Assembly (NCBI GenBank): GCA_000773965.1
Contig: JRUP01000007.1
Coordinates: forward strand, 1-64,000
Source: Enterobacter cancerogenus
GTDB lineage: Bacteria; Pseudomonadota; Gammaproteobacteria; Enterobacterales; Enterobacteriaceae
Reading direction: 5' to 3'
Length of the DNA stretch: 64,000 nt
Positions 41,362 through 49,752 of the stretch are shown one piece after another. The position numbers were made by a program, and so were the translations under genes. Each line of letters starts with the position of its first letter. The stretch's first letter is position 1. Below the pieces are notes generated by a model, which saw only the letters and a list, made by a program, of their open reading frames with translations, searched no databases and had not been told where the DNA came from.

Positions 41362-42238
41362 AAAAACCGCAAACGGATAACAACCAAATCCGGCAAATGA
41401 GTATCCTTAAATCTGCAAAATTAACTAAAACCCTTATTTTAAGTCTTCTGAAATTCAGAACGATCTGTTGTCCTTATCAGCCATGTGAACAGAATTAGGA
41501 AAGCTTTCGCCTGCAGTCACACCGCTCAGAGTCAAAAGTAGCTCCCGCTCGCGCGGGCCCCGGACAGTGCGGTTAGTTACAACAAACAAGGAATTCGCTG
41601 TAGTCAACAGTTTCTGAACTATTGTGCCCCTCTCACCCCGGACCCGCGCCATACCTGAAGCCCGGTAGCCCCCACTGACCAGCCCCGGCCGCCCGGCCCG
41701 GAGGGCCGGAACTGAGTCGCTTTATAGATGGATGTTGTACTTAAAGTAATGAGTGGCGGTAAGACTTAGGCCCGCGGTACGTATCTTTCGTCTGCGACCA
41801 TCAGGCTTATGCGCGCCTGAAAGGCCGCTGCTTAAACGGCGTCAGGCAGGGAGGGGTTGGGCTTGCACGAACATAACGCTCTGTAACCGGCTCTGCCGGG
41901 TTAACGGCGCCCGGTGACCTAGAGAGCTGTCCTTTGCGATTTCTGGCGCCTCCATGCCGCTGACGCGGCATTCAGGGGCAGGCTGCGCACTGCTCGCCTG
42001 CCTCAAATGATTAGGGCGCAGCTCCCTAAATTAGAAGGTTCAGAGTATTCCTTCTGCACATAACACATGCCCTGTGCAGACTTACCCAGATTAACAAGGC
42101 ATTCTTTTAAGGGATAACGGAGCAGAGAAAATTAAACTCCAAAAGTTTTTCGTGCTTCAGACATTTTCCTTACGCAGACCTGAGACGTAACCAATTCTGG
42201 CAGTTTAAAATCATCAGCTAACTTCTCAGGAGCTATTT
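41362..42238. other. Long non-coding stretch between origin and cargo genes
   Basis: No credible gene on either strand. The left part (to about 41460) is A/T-rich and may belong to the origin; the middle has G/C-rich short inverted repeats (for example CCCCGGCCGCCCGGCCCGG near 41682). The direct repeat at 41940 lies within it. The last 200 bases before the esterase are A/T-rich and may hold its promoter. Confidence 0.5.
41940..42000 (+). repeat. 61-bp direct repeat, copy 1 (left border of the cargo region)
   Basis: Begins TTTCTGGCGCCTCCATGCC and ends GGCTGCGCACTGCTCGCC, with an internal palindrome ATGCCGC-TGAC-GCGGCAT. A copy with only a few differences is at 53779-53840 in the same orientation. 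The 12 kb between them is gene cargo unrelated to transfer or replication. Confidence 0.75.
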
Positions 42239-44026
42239 ATGAACACTAAGTCCGGACTTATAAGATTCATGGTGGGCACTCTTGTCCTGAACCTGTTTTT
42301 TTGCTTTTATTCGGCTACTTCGGCTGCTCAGTCTTTGCCTGCAGTTCAGCCCGTTCAGTCCTGCACCCAGCTCGGATCTGGCAGCTTCAGGGCAGGCATT
42401 GATGCGAAGGTACATATCACGGGTACACAGGAACTGAAAACTGAGCAAGGCACCTTCTGTAAAATCAGCGCCACCTTGTCCCCTGATATTGGCGTTGAAG
42501 TCGCTCTGCCCCAGACAAGGTGGACACAGCGGATGCTTCAGGTAGGCTGCGGTGGCTTATGCGGCAATATTAACCTCAGTCTTTCCAATGCCAGCGGCTG
42601 TGCCCCGGCAATGAACGGCGAATTCGTCGTCGCCGCCACCAACATGGGCCACTCCGGTGGCATGATGGATGCCTCCTGGGCCGAAGATCCTCAGAAACGC
42701 ATTGACTTTGCTTACCGGGCAAATCACGTGACCGCCCAGTTCACCAAAGCGCTTATTAAGGCTTATTACGGCCAGCAGCAGAAATATGCATACTTTATGG
42801 GCTGTTCAGATGGCGGACGCGAGGCCCTGATCGAGGCGCAACGCTATCCACACGATTTTAACGGTATCAGCGCAGGCGCCCCTGCCGCCTGGTTTTCTCA
42901 GCAGAACTCATTCTTTCACGGCTGGAATGTGGTCGCTAACCTACGCGCGGATGGCACTCCTGTCCTTCTTCAGAACCGGCTTGCTCTTCTTCATGACGCT
43001 GTCTTAGCTCATTGTCCGACCCTTTCAGGTGTTAAAGATGGGATTCTGCATAACCCGTATGCCTGCCCCTTCTCCCGAAGCTGGTTCAGGCAGTGTACGC
43101 CTGACCAGAACGATAAAAGTGACTGCCTGACAGCCGAGGAGCTGAACGTGGTCGGGAAGCTTTATCAGGGGGCGGCCGGCAAAAACGGCCAGCAGTACGT
43201 ACCCGGCGGGCTCCCGGTTGGGTCTGAGCTTCGCTGGCCGGTTCCCGCTACCGCTAAAGGCCGCTCAATGTCTGAAATGATGGCCCTGCCGGCATTGCAG
43301 TATGTTCTGCTGCCCGGAAAAAAACAGAATCTCAGTAAGGTCTCAGATTTTACGTTAAACGACCAGAGCTTTGCCCGGGTCGCTGGACTCGCTTCGCTTT
43401 ATAATGCGACTAACACTGACCTTAAACCTTTCAGATCCGCGGGCGGCAAGCTGATTGTCTGGCACGGCCTGGCCGATGACTCAATCTCCCCGGCCGGTAC
43501 TATCGCTTATTTTAAAGGCGTTCAGAAATTCATGGGGGCGGGTAACGTTGACAGCTTCATGCGTCTGTTTATGCTGCCGGGCGTAGCACACTGCGGTAAC
43601 GGAGAGGGGCCCGATCAGGTTGACCTGCTGTCGGCCCTGATGAGCTGGACCGAACAGGGTGAGGCTCCGGCGATGCTCCTGACCGGTAAAACACAACCCG
43701 CGGGTTTGCAGACTTCGCCGGAACAAAAGGCTAATACGTCTTCAGCGGAGAATGCCTCTGTGCAGTTTCACGGTATTCAGAAACCCAGCATACCTGTCGC
43801 AGCTCCTGCGGCTAAGATATTGTACGCCCGTCCCGTTTTTCCTTATCCATACATTGCAGAATATAACGGTAAAGGGGACCAGCGAGACCCTGGCAGCTAT
43901 CATGCGGTTAAGTCAGAAGCTTACGACCACATTCATCTGAACAGTCCCATCCGTGAATTATTAGGTCCGGATAACCAGAAAAATTACACAGTAAAAGATG
44001 GTCAATTATCCGTAATGAAACAATAA
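42239..44026 (+). CDS. Secreted tannase/feruloyl esterase family protein (595 aa)
   Basis: Hydrolyses ester bonds of plant phenolics in known family members. An N-terminal signal peptide (about 30 residues, ending SATSAA) sends it to the periplasm or beyond. The nucleophile motif is FMGCSDGGREAL with Ser190 next to Cys189. The acid (VWHGLADDSISP) and the His of LPGVAHCG with its partner Cys complete the tannase CS-D-HC arrangement. A lid region with many Cys lies between. The C-terminal ~90 residues beyond the catalytic core are less typical. CAGGAG precedes the ATG and a strong hairpin follows. It stands alone as cargo; the exact substrate is not readable. Confidence 0.85.
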   Translation: MNTKSGLIRFMVGTLVLNLFFCFYSATSAAQSLPAVQPVQSCTQLGSGSFRAGIDAKVHITGTQELKTEQGTFCKISATLSPDIGVEVALPQTRWTQRMLQVGCGGLCGNINLSLSNASGCAPAMNGEFVVAATNMGHSGGMMDASWAEDPQKRIDFAYRANHVTAQFTKALIKAYYGQQQKYAYFMGCSDGGREALIEAQRYPHDFNGISAGAPAAWFSQQNSFFHGWNVVANLRADGTPVLLQNRLALLHDAVLAHCPTLSGVKDGILHNPYACPFSRSWFRQCTPDQNDKSDCLTAEELNVVGKLYQGAAGKNGQQYVPGGLPVGSELRWPVPATAKGRSMSEMMALPALQYVLLPGKKQNLSKVSDFTLNDQSFARVAGLASLYNATNTDLKPFRSAGGKLIVWHGLADDSISPAGTIAYFKGVQKFMGAGNVDSFMRLFMLPGVAHCGNGEGPDQVDLLSALMSWTEQGEAPAMLLTGKTQPAGLQTSPEQKANTSSAENASVQFHGIQKPSIPVAAPAAKILYARPVFPYPYIAEYNGKGDQRDPGSYHAVKSEAYDHIHLNSPIRELLGPDNQKNYTVKDGQLSVMKQ

Positions 44027-44029
44027 AAG

Positions 44030-44061
44030 GACCGTGCTGCAGTATGCTCTGCAGCACGGTC
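44030..44061 (+). terminator. Strong hairpin after the esterase gene
   Basis: ACCGTGCTGCAG (44031-44042), loop TATGCT, CTGCAGCACGGT (44049-44060), a perfect 12-bp stem 4 bases after the stop. The trailing CTATCTG is only partly T-rich. Confidence 0.6.
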
Positions 44062-44363
44062 TATCTGCCACACAGTCAGCTCCTGCTCCATTCATCAGAA
44101 ATCATCTGACAGGTCATAATTATTCTTTCTGGTTCAGCTGCGATGCCTGAATCGGCCGGATTCAGGGCTGAGAGCCCCACACAATACCTTATTGCTTTAA
44201 ATACATGTATTTTATACATATAAAAGTTTATAGGAATTCCGCTATAAACTTTTTCATGAGAGAAGTTCCAAAAAAATCTAAGCTAAGAATGTGCAAGCTG
44301 CAAAGCCTATTAATATCAATCTGATACTATAACTTCACTTGACTTTACGATGATAAAGAAAAG

Positions 44364-44387
44364 ATAAATGCCCCGAAGGGCATTTAT
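44364..44387 (-). terminator. Terminator for the leftward membrane-protein genes
   Basis: ATAAATGCCC and GGGCATTTAT form a perfect 10-bp stem. On the minus strand the loop is TTCG, a stable tetraloop, followed by T-rich CTTTTCTTTA. It closes the transcription unit of the genes at 44445 and 44544. The remaining gap 44062-44363 is A/T-rich without recognised features. Confidence 0.7.
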
Positions 44388-44444
44388 GCTTTGTTCAAGA
44401 CTGAGCCAATACACCAGGCTAAATGCCGTTTATCCATACAGCCA

Positions 44445-44519
44445 TTAATGCATAAAAAGCGCAATCAGGATAATGATTGGAATTGGTACACCTAAAAAAA
44501 ACAATAATAATGAACGCAT
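44445..44519 (-). CDS. 24-aa hydrophobic small protein
   Basis: On the minus strand CTGGAG lies 7 bases before the ATG. The peptide MRSLLLFFLGVPIPIIILIA followed by LFMH is a single membrane helix. Small proteins with this GVPIPIIILI core occur in many proteobacteria as uncharacterised genes, which supports a real product. It lies 24 bp downstream of a leftward membrane-protein gene and is followed by their shared terminator. Confidence 0.6.
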   Translation of the reverse strand: MRSLLLFFLGVPIPIIILIALFMH

Positions 44520-44543
44520 TTTGAACTCCAGAATAATTAAGAA

Positions 44544-45524
44544 TTATAAATCACGCTGACGGCCACCAAAAGTCGCGCTCAGGCTCGCTACGAAAGCACC
44601 TGCCAGCAGAGAAATGAAAGTCCAGAGCATCAGATAGCTCGTTGCTTTACGTGTGGTGTCAGCAGCTTCTTGGGCTTTCTGCTTCGTATCTTTTAATTTA
44701 GCCTGAGCTTTGTCATAAGTGCCCTGCACCCGCTGTTCAGCCTCCTGCTGGCTGATACCCGTATGCTGCGCAATTAATCCTGCAACGTACTGACGATCTT
44801 CATCAGGTAAGGCTCCTGTGCTGATGCTGTTAACCAATATACCGGTCACTTCGCCTAGCTGTGCAGGAGAAACTGGCTGATTGGATGCTGGCGGGGTTGC
44901 AGAAGCAGATGGCGAAGCAGGATCGGAAGCGTCATTAGCGGGAGTGCCGGGATTATCCGGCCTGAACAAGGAATTGACGAAATAATTCATCGACAAGCCC
45001 TGTTCTGAAGAAGGGCCTTTAGCCACACTCGCGACTCCTGCTGCTGATGTCGCTGCGGCCCCTCCGGCAACAGTACCCACGATTTTAGCTCCACCTCCAA
45101 TAATGGAACCTACCGTACTCGTAAACAGTACGGCGGAGATCAGCGCCGCTACAGCCCACGTCAGAAACCCATGTGCAGTATCGCGGAAGTAAATTTCATC
45201 GCTGTGTGTATCGACCCATTTTGTGCGTAGTCGGCCGGACAAATAGCCTCCCATACCTGACGCAACAATTTGTGTAAAGGTTAACCAGGCTATGGCAGCA
45301 ATGCCCACCGTACCCGCGTCAAGCCCGCGGTTTCCCCATGGCGAAACGGACGTAAGACCTAAACCCGCACCCAGCATGAGCAAAATTAAAGAGAGAGATG
45401 CCGCTGCAACCGCGCCGGCTAAGATGGCACCCCATGATACAGCGCTGTTGCCTGGGGCGGGGGGAGGTAAACGGGTATCGGGATACGCGTTGTTAACGGT
45501 AGATTGTTCGTGAACGTGAGTCAT
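44544..45524 (-). CDS. Multi-pass membrane protein of unknown function (326 aa)
   Basis: Hydrophobic segments lie at about 31-54, 71-90, 118-142 (with a Gly/Ala-rich run to about 170) and 300-320. A Pro/Ser-rich linker (about 195-222) leads to a helical, charged region with QHTGISQQEAEQRVQGTYDKA and KLKDTKQKAQEAADTTRKA. This layout is known from stress-related envelope proteins of unknown function. A ribosome site AAGGAAA precedes the ATG. It forms a two-gene unit with the 24-aa gene. Confidence 0.6.
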   Translation of the reverse strand: MTHVHEQSTVNNAYPDTRLPPPAPGNSAVSWGAILAGAVAAASLSLILLMLGAGLGLTSVSPWGNRGLDAGTVGIAAIAWLTFTQIVASGMGGYLSGRLRTKWVDTHSDEIYFRDTAHGFLTWAVAALISAVLFTSTVGSIIGGGAKIVGTVAGGAAATSAAGVASVAKGPSSEQGLSMNYFVNSLFRPDNPGTPANDASDPASPSASATPPASNQPVSPAQLGEVTGILVNSISTGALPDEDRQYVAGLIAQHTGISQQEAEQRVQGTYDKAQAKLKDTKQKAQEAADTTRKATSYLMLWTFISLLAGAFVASLSATFGGRQRDL

Positions 45525-46072
45525 AGCTGTTTTCCTTTAATTAATCCTTGCAATCTTTACCAGGTACCATTTGAAGAAACAGGAAGCGTAATCACTATTA
45601 ACTACAAGTCTATTAACGAGCCTGAAGATGCCATTAAAAATGGGTGATATTAAAAAATCAAATAAAATTAGAAGGTTAATAAGACAATCGAAAGTTATTC
45701 CATGCATCAAGGATAATAGATGATTTTTTTAAAAAGATTTACAAAATAGAAAATTATTTGTACCTGAAGTGGCAGGTTTCAGTGCCATCTCCGCTGAACC
45801 AGAGGCGACAGAGTTAATGTAAAGAGAGTCATGCTATAACTGCGCTGCAGTCCGGGGCCCCGACTTCACCTGACAAATGCAAATACACTGCATGTCATCA
45901 GTTCATCCTGGATAGCTGGCTTTATTGGCTTGCAGTGGGGAAATTCGCTTCGCTTAAAGACAGCTACGGATTAATCCTGAAGACAGTTATTCTGAAAGCA
46001 AATGTATCAGCTGAAAAAATGATTATTTCCTTTATGCCATACTCACTTTTTCTTTATGGAGAACCGGCCAGA
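45525..46072. other. A/T-rich intergenic stretch
   Basis: Contains the upstream region of the leftward membrane-protein gene and of the rightward pair at 46073. I see no hairpin, repeat or gene with a ribosome site. A rightward frame is open from GTG 45935 but lacks a convincing start before 46073. Confidence 0.4.
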
Positions 46073-46270
46073 ATGCTTCGCTTTTTCGTCTCCCTTTTCA
46101 GCAGTCCTGAATCCCTGGTGCAGGTCATGAGCCAGCAGGATATGAAAGAATCAATTCAGGAAGGAGACAGAATAATCATTGATGAAGATGGTAACGCTTC
46201 GGTTAATCCTCTAAGCCCCGATGTACAGCGAGATTTTTTTCAACACGTTAAGACTCTGAAGGATATTTAA
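46073..46270 (+). CDS. Small unknown protein coupled to a membrane gene (65 aa)
   Basis: I chose ATG 46073 because GGAG lies upstream and the protein then starts MLRFFVSLFSSPESLVQVMS; ATG 46019 or GTG 45935 would add 18 or 46 residues. The body has a short β-rich motif GDRIIIDEDGNASVN. No family is recognised. Its stop directly abuts the next ATG at 46271, so the two genes act together. Confidence 0.5.
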   Translation: MLRFFVSLFSSPESLVQVMSQQDMKESIQEGDRIIIDEDGNASVNPLSPDVQRDFFQHVKTLKDI

Positions 46271-47074
46271 ATGGGAACGGCCATATTCATGGTGATGATG
46301 GTATGTGGCTACTGGTATACCAGCCGTGACATGTCCAGTCGGTTAAAAATAAAGCGCTCTATAGGCTGGGATGTTTACTTTCTTATCGCGCTATATGGCT
46401 GCATCTTTGTTCTACAGGGTGTGCTGGCTACAGCTTTAGTCTGGCTGCTGTTGCTCGCCGCTTCCGCCGCGAATAATGCGTTCGCGCTAAGTCACGAACT
46501 TAATGCCCACTGGCATGTTGAATTTATGACGTGGAGCTTTCTCGGAATTCAGGCGCCCGTTGTGATCATGTTGGCACTGGCGGTGCTTTTCTGTGTATAC
46601 CGCTCAAACTGGGCTGACAGCGCACGTCTGACTGTCAGCAGCCGTAAGGACCTGTATCAGCGCCTTTCCCGTTCTAACGGAATCGAACAGATGTTGCTGC
46701 AGTGTATGGAAGAAGGGGCTCTGGCATGGGTGACGCTAAAATCGCGCCGCATCTATATCGGTATGATCCATGCAGCCACATTTGAGTATGTAAGTACAGC
46801 AAATATTGTGTTAATTCCGATGTTAAGTGGCTATCGAGATTCAAGAACACTGAACCTCGCAGTTGAGCATAATTACAGTTGCTGGTACAACCAACACGGT
46901 ATCGACTTCACTTCAGCTCCAAAGTCCGTCCTTGAGTTTCGTAAGGTCATAATGGTAGACCAGATCGAGAGCCTTTCCCTGTTCGATCCTGCCAGCGCGA
47001 GCGCGCTGGCCACAGGGCTTAACGGCTCAAATAGTAACTGGGATAATATGTTAAAGGGGGCTGAAGGCCAGTAG
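46271..47074 (+). CDS. Membrane protein with large cytoplasmic domain (267 aa)
   Basis: Membrane segments at about 3-17, 33-68 (two passes possible) and 90-113. The C-terminal 150 residues are soluble, with ALAWVTLKSRRIYIGMIHA, IVLIPMLSGYRDSRTLNLAVEHNY and a final MVDQIESLSLFDPAS. No catalytic motif is visible. It begins where the preceding gene stops. Function unknown; a regulatory pair is possible. Confidence 0.55.
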   Translation: MGTAIFMVMMVCGYWYTSRDMSSRLKIKRSIGWDVYFLIALYGCIFVLQGVLATALVWLLLLAASAANNAFALSHELNAHWHVEFMTWSFLGIQAPVVIMLALAVLFCVYRSNWADSARLTVSSRKDLYQRLSRSNGIEQMLLQCMEEGALAWVTLKSRRIYIGMIHAATFEYVSTANIVLIPMLSGYRDSRTLNLAVEHNYSCWYNQHGIDFTSAPKSVLEFRKVIMVDQIESLSLFDPASASALATGLNGSNSNWDNMLKGAEGQ

Positions 47075-47263
47075 TACGAAAACTGGGTCTTAATAGCTGC
47101 ATTCATAAAGCATTATGCACCGCATAAGGCGTTTTTTTCAGTTCCGGCCTCGCGCTGGCGTGAAGACTTTTCCCGGCTGCGCTTATGTTCGTGCAAGTGT
47201 GGCCGATAATCAGTATGTGCCTCACAAGGGTACATATAACCGATACTGCGACTGATTGTGCTT

Positions 47264-47291
47264 ATGGCTCCCACCGGGAGCCATTTTTTTT
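47264..47291 (+). terminator. Strong intrinsic terminator
   Basis: ATGGCTCCC, loop ACC, GGGAGCCAT, then seven T. It lies 190 bp after the membrane-protein gene. No gene is evident in 47075-47263, so the transcript has a long 3' tail or the stretch encodes a small RNA; I cannot distinguish these. Confidence 0.8.
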
Positions 47292-47406
47292 ATCCAGGGC
47301 AGTTTGCCCCTGAGAACCGGCATATCATGAGCAATACGGTGGGCTTCTGGCAGACATGTGAATCCCCACTACACTGTTTGCAAAAATTCAGCATACAAGA
47401 GCACAT

Positions 47407-47802
47407 ATGAAATACCTGGCGTCAGGCGTTATATTGATGGCTTTGAGTCACGCAGCTGCAGCGATTGCACCCTCTCCGTTCTGGCCATCCTGCGATATCA
47501 GCGTGCAACATGGTATCAGAGCTGACAATGGCAGCGGCGACAGTGACCCGCTTTTGTCGCATATTTCGCTGCGCGTCAACGTGATTCAGGCCGATGCCGG
47601 GACTGCGCGTAAAGCAGGAATACTCTCAGAATCGCAGACGGAAATGATCTGGCATCATGCTGACCGCATCCGTGCGGACGCCGCGCGCTACGCGCTTGAG
47701 CAGGGCTTTCTCAGCGCTGCTGAACGCGCCAGTTTTGACAGAGAGCTCGATGAGGTCGCCGGACGGCTTTGTGCCCGAATTCTTCAGCCCGTCAGGGGGT
47801 AA
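47407..47802 (+). CDS. Secreted protein of unknown function (131 aa)
   Basis: The signal peptide ends near AAAIA (about 20). The mature protein is mostly helical and carries two Cys (PSCDISV and RLCARIL) that could pair in the periplasm. The region HADRIRADAARYALEQGFLSAAERASFDRELDEV is amphipathic. No family is recognised. Confidence 0.5.
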   Translation: MKYLASGVILMALSHAAAAIAPSPFWPSCDISVQHGIRADNGSGDSDPLLSHISLRVNVIQADAGTARKAGILSESQTEMIWHHADRIRADAARYALEQGFLSAAERASFDRELDEVAGRLCARILQPVRG

Positions 47803-47859
47803 AGTCCGGCCACATTTTATTTTCCTGACTTCAGTACCCTGTAATATGGGAGGAAGTGG

Positions 47860-48135
47860 ATGAAAATCGATGTTGATCTTAATGACAATCTTTTCGATGA
47901 AGCCTGTCGGCTGGCCGGAATGTGCTGCCTGCTGACGGCCAGAGTCGGAGAAGAGATTAACCGGGCTCAGCTGGCAGTGGAGCTGATGCGCCTGCTAGGA
48001 TCCTGCATGGAGCTGGCGAGACAGTACCCCCCGCCCCTGCTTTTTGCCATTGAATACTGTTTGACAGTTACTACGCTACGTTCTGCCCAACACGCCATAT
48101 ATATGCGGTATCAGTTCACAGGATTCAAATCCTGA
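47860..48135 (+). CDS. Unknown small protein (91 aa)
   Basis: A GGGAGGAAG site precedes the ATG. The start MKIDVDLNDNLFDEACRLAG resembles the opening strand and helix of small DNA-binding antitoxins, but no toxin partner is adjacent and the rest (four Cys, helical) does not continue that pattern. It lies 57 bp after the secreted protein gene. Confidence 0.45.
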   Translation: MKIDVDLNDNLFDEACRLAGMCCLLTARVGEEINRAQLAVELMRLLGSCMELARQYPPPLLFAIEYCLTVTTLRSAQHAIYMRYQFTGFKS

Positions 48136-48266
48136 AAATTAATGAGTATCTCAAGTCTGAATAGCAGGGTGCTCTGGTGACCCTCATAGTTCGCCTGTAG
48201 GGATGGCGGCGCTATAACCGAAACATTAAAGGCTTGCTTAGCCTCGCAGAAAACCCGTGATCAGCT

Positions 48267-48306
48267 CCCCCTAGATCCCCGCCCGATTGGGCGAGGATCT
48301 AGGGGG
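48267..48306. repeat. Hairpin with conserved 20-nt core, copy 1 (10-bp arms)
   Basis: CCCCCTAGAT (48267-48276) and ATCTAGGGGG (48297-48306) are perfect complements around the core CCCCGCCCGATTGGGCGAGG (48277-48296). The core folds into a 5-bp stem with loop GATT and one C-A mismatch below it. The same core occurs at 59421-59440 with entirely different arms. It lies between convergent genes, downstream of the DcrB-like gene. Confidence 0.85.
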
Positions 48307-48349
48307 CATTTGCTGAAGGTAAGAATTTCTGCCCAACTGAAAATTATCA

Positions 48350-48937
48350 TTATCCGGTTATATTTTTTACCGCGGCAATGTGCCCTGCTTTATCTTTTTG
48401 ATTAGAAATAACCTGTATTAAGGAGAATTTATGATTTCCAACGGCTATCAATGTCGCCTGGAATACATCAGTCCCATCCATATTACTGGTAGCTTCAAGG
48501 TGATAAAACTCTAGCCCGTTTTTTTCTTCGGTTTGTTCACTGACAACAGTGTAGCTTGGATCAGCGGCCTTCTGCTTATCCTTAAAAGATCTGAGTCCAT
48601 TCAGGAAATCATGGTCGGTGCCTGCTCGTGCGGCCAGTGGTACCGGTTCTTCACTGACTAAAATTATCCTTTTCGCCTGCTTGTTGTAATACATGCTGCC
48701 GGGCATGCCTTCGGGAGCCGGTTGTTGCACGTAACCAGCTAACTTGAAATGTTGCTTTCCATTGAGTAAGGACACCGTTTCTGTATCAGCCGCACTATGA
48801 CTTTTCGTCGTGGTATCATCCGCCCGGGCGATATTGACACTCCCGCCAATAATAGCAGCCAGAACAAACATTAACTTAATTTTTGAAGCGAGATGTTTTT
48901 TCAATGAAGAGTCCTTTTTAAACGTGAATTTTTTCAT
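48350..48937 (-). CDS. DcrB-like secreted protein (195 aa)
   Basis: A long signal peptide with hydrophobic core MFVLAAIIGGSVNIA ends near ARA-D (about 39). There is no lipobox Cys, unlike E. coli DcrB. The mature part follows the DcrB pattern: SLLNGKQHFKLAG, KRIILVSEEP, LRSFKDKQKAADPSYTVVSE and a final FSLIQVISNQKDKAGHIAAV. DcrB influences envelope stress and phage DNA uptake in E. coli; whether this relative does is unknown. It reads leftward with the membrane gene behind it. Confidence 0.65.
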   Translation of the reverse strand: MKKFTFKKDSSLKKHLASKIKLMFVLAAIIGGSVNIARADDTTTKSHSAADTETVSLLNGKQHFKLAGYVQQPAPEGMPGSMYYNKQAKRIILVSEEPVPLAARAGTDHDFLNGLRSFKDKQKAADPSYTVVSEQTEEKNGLEFYHLEATSNMDGTDVFQATLIAVGNHKFSLIQVISNQKDKAGHIAAVKNITG

Positions 48938-48965
48938 TTAAAGTATAACGCCTGAATTTATTCGT

Positions 48966-49307
48966 TCATCTGTTTATATCAAAAATATATATTCCTGCGC
49001 CTGATAAGAAAAGTATAGTTGGCCAGTAAGCGATCGGAATAAAGATAAAGCTGTGCATTTTTTCAGGCGCGGTAACAGAATGTGTTTTCGTTTTTTGTGC
49101 AAAATACTCCATCCATGCTTCATGTCTGATTATCCACACGAATAATGCACAGAATATAGCGGAGACTATAAAAGATATACCTGTACCCCAGAGATGGGCA
49201 CCAAAATATCCCTCACAAAAAGTATAATCAATCAATAGTCTACAAAGATAATATGCGGAAGTCAGGAATAAAGCCACGATAAATCCGAGTCCCCTCCATG
49301 CAATCAT
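48966..49307 (-). CDS. Small membrane protein (113 aa)
   Basis: I start at the internal ATG (49307) because GGAAG lies 8 bases upstream; an ATG 24 bases earlier is possible. Three membrane segments are visible at about 6-26, 45-66 and 91-110. No family is recognised. It lies upstream of the DcrB-like gene in the same direction, with 28 bp between them. A perfect CRP site lies about 84 bp before its start. Confidence 0.5.
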   Translation of the reverse strand: MIAWRGLGFIVALFLTSAYYLCRLLIDYTFCEGYFGAHLWGTGISFIVSAIFCALFVWIIRHEAWMEYFAQKTKTHSVTAPEKMHSFIFIPIAYWPTILFLSGAGIYIFDINR

Positions 49308-49390
49308 CTCGAATCTTCCAATGTATAACATTAATCAGATTATTGAAAATAACATAACGGTTTTCTGGGCGCGAACAGTTCCCGATGTAG

Positions 49391-49406
49391 TGTGATGCTC
49401 GTCACA
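49391..49406. promoter_or_regulatory. Perfect CRP consensus site between divergent genes
   Basis: TGTGA-TGCTCG-TCACA matches both half-sites exactly. It lies 84 bp upstream of the leftward membrane gene and about 350 bp before the rightward metalloprotease. The rest of 49308-49752 is A/T-rich and holds no gene I can support. Confidence 0.5.
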
Positions 49407-49752
49407 GTTAATGTCTCATATTCTGATGCTCAGACCAGCAAATCAAAAAAACTGTTGCATTTATTTTTACCTCACGACCAGCAGAACAATCCGAATAATA
49501 ACTCCTCTTTTATTGCGGGTATAGGTTTTGATTTTACGAAAATCATAATAGCTGCCTTTTATTTATGCTCAAGAGCGTGGTAAAGATCCATATGAAATGA
49601 TAGTTTTAGACATTATTGTACCAATTCCGGGATTTATATGCTTTCCAGTAGAAAAAGGCATGTACTGCATTCCCTTCCGGTTATAAGGAACATCAAGGGA
49701 ATGCCCTGTTGACTTGCAATGTTATCATTCAACCTCTGAAGGATCTGAACAA

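Noticed and set aside
41862..47197. 15-bp inverted match (CTTGCACGAACATAA at 41862 and its complement at 47183)
   Set aside because: Short, isolated and without flanking similarity; could easily arise by chance in 64 kb.
48267..48306. Reading the palindrome as a plain terminator of the DcrB-like gene
   Set aside because: There is no T-run on either side and the same core occurs elsewhere with other arms, so a simple terminator does not explain it.
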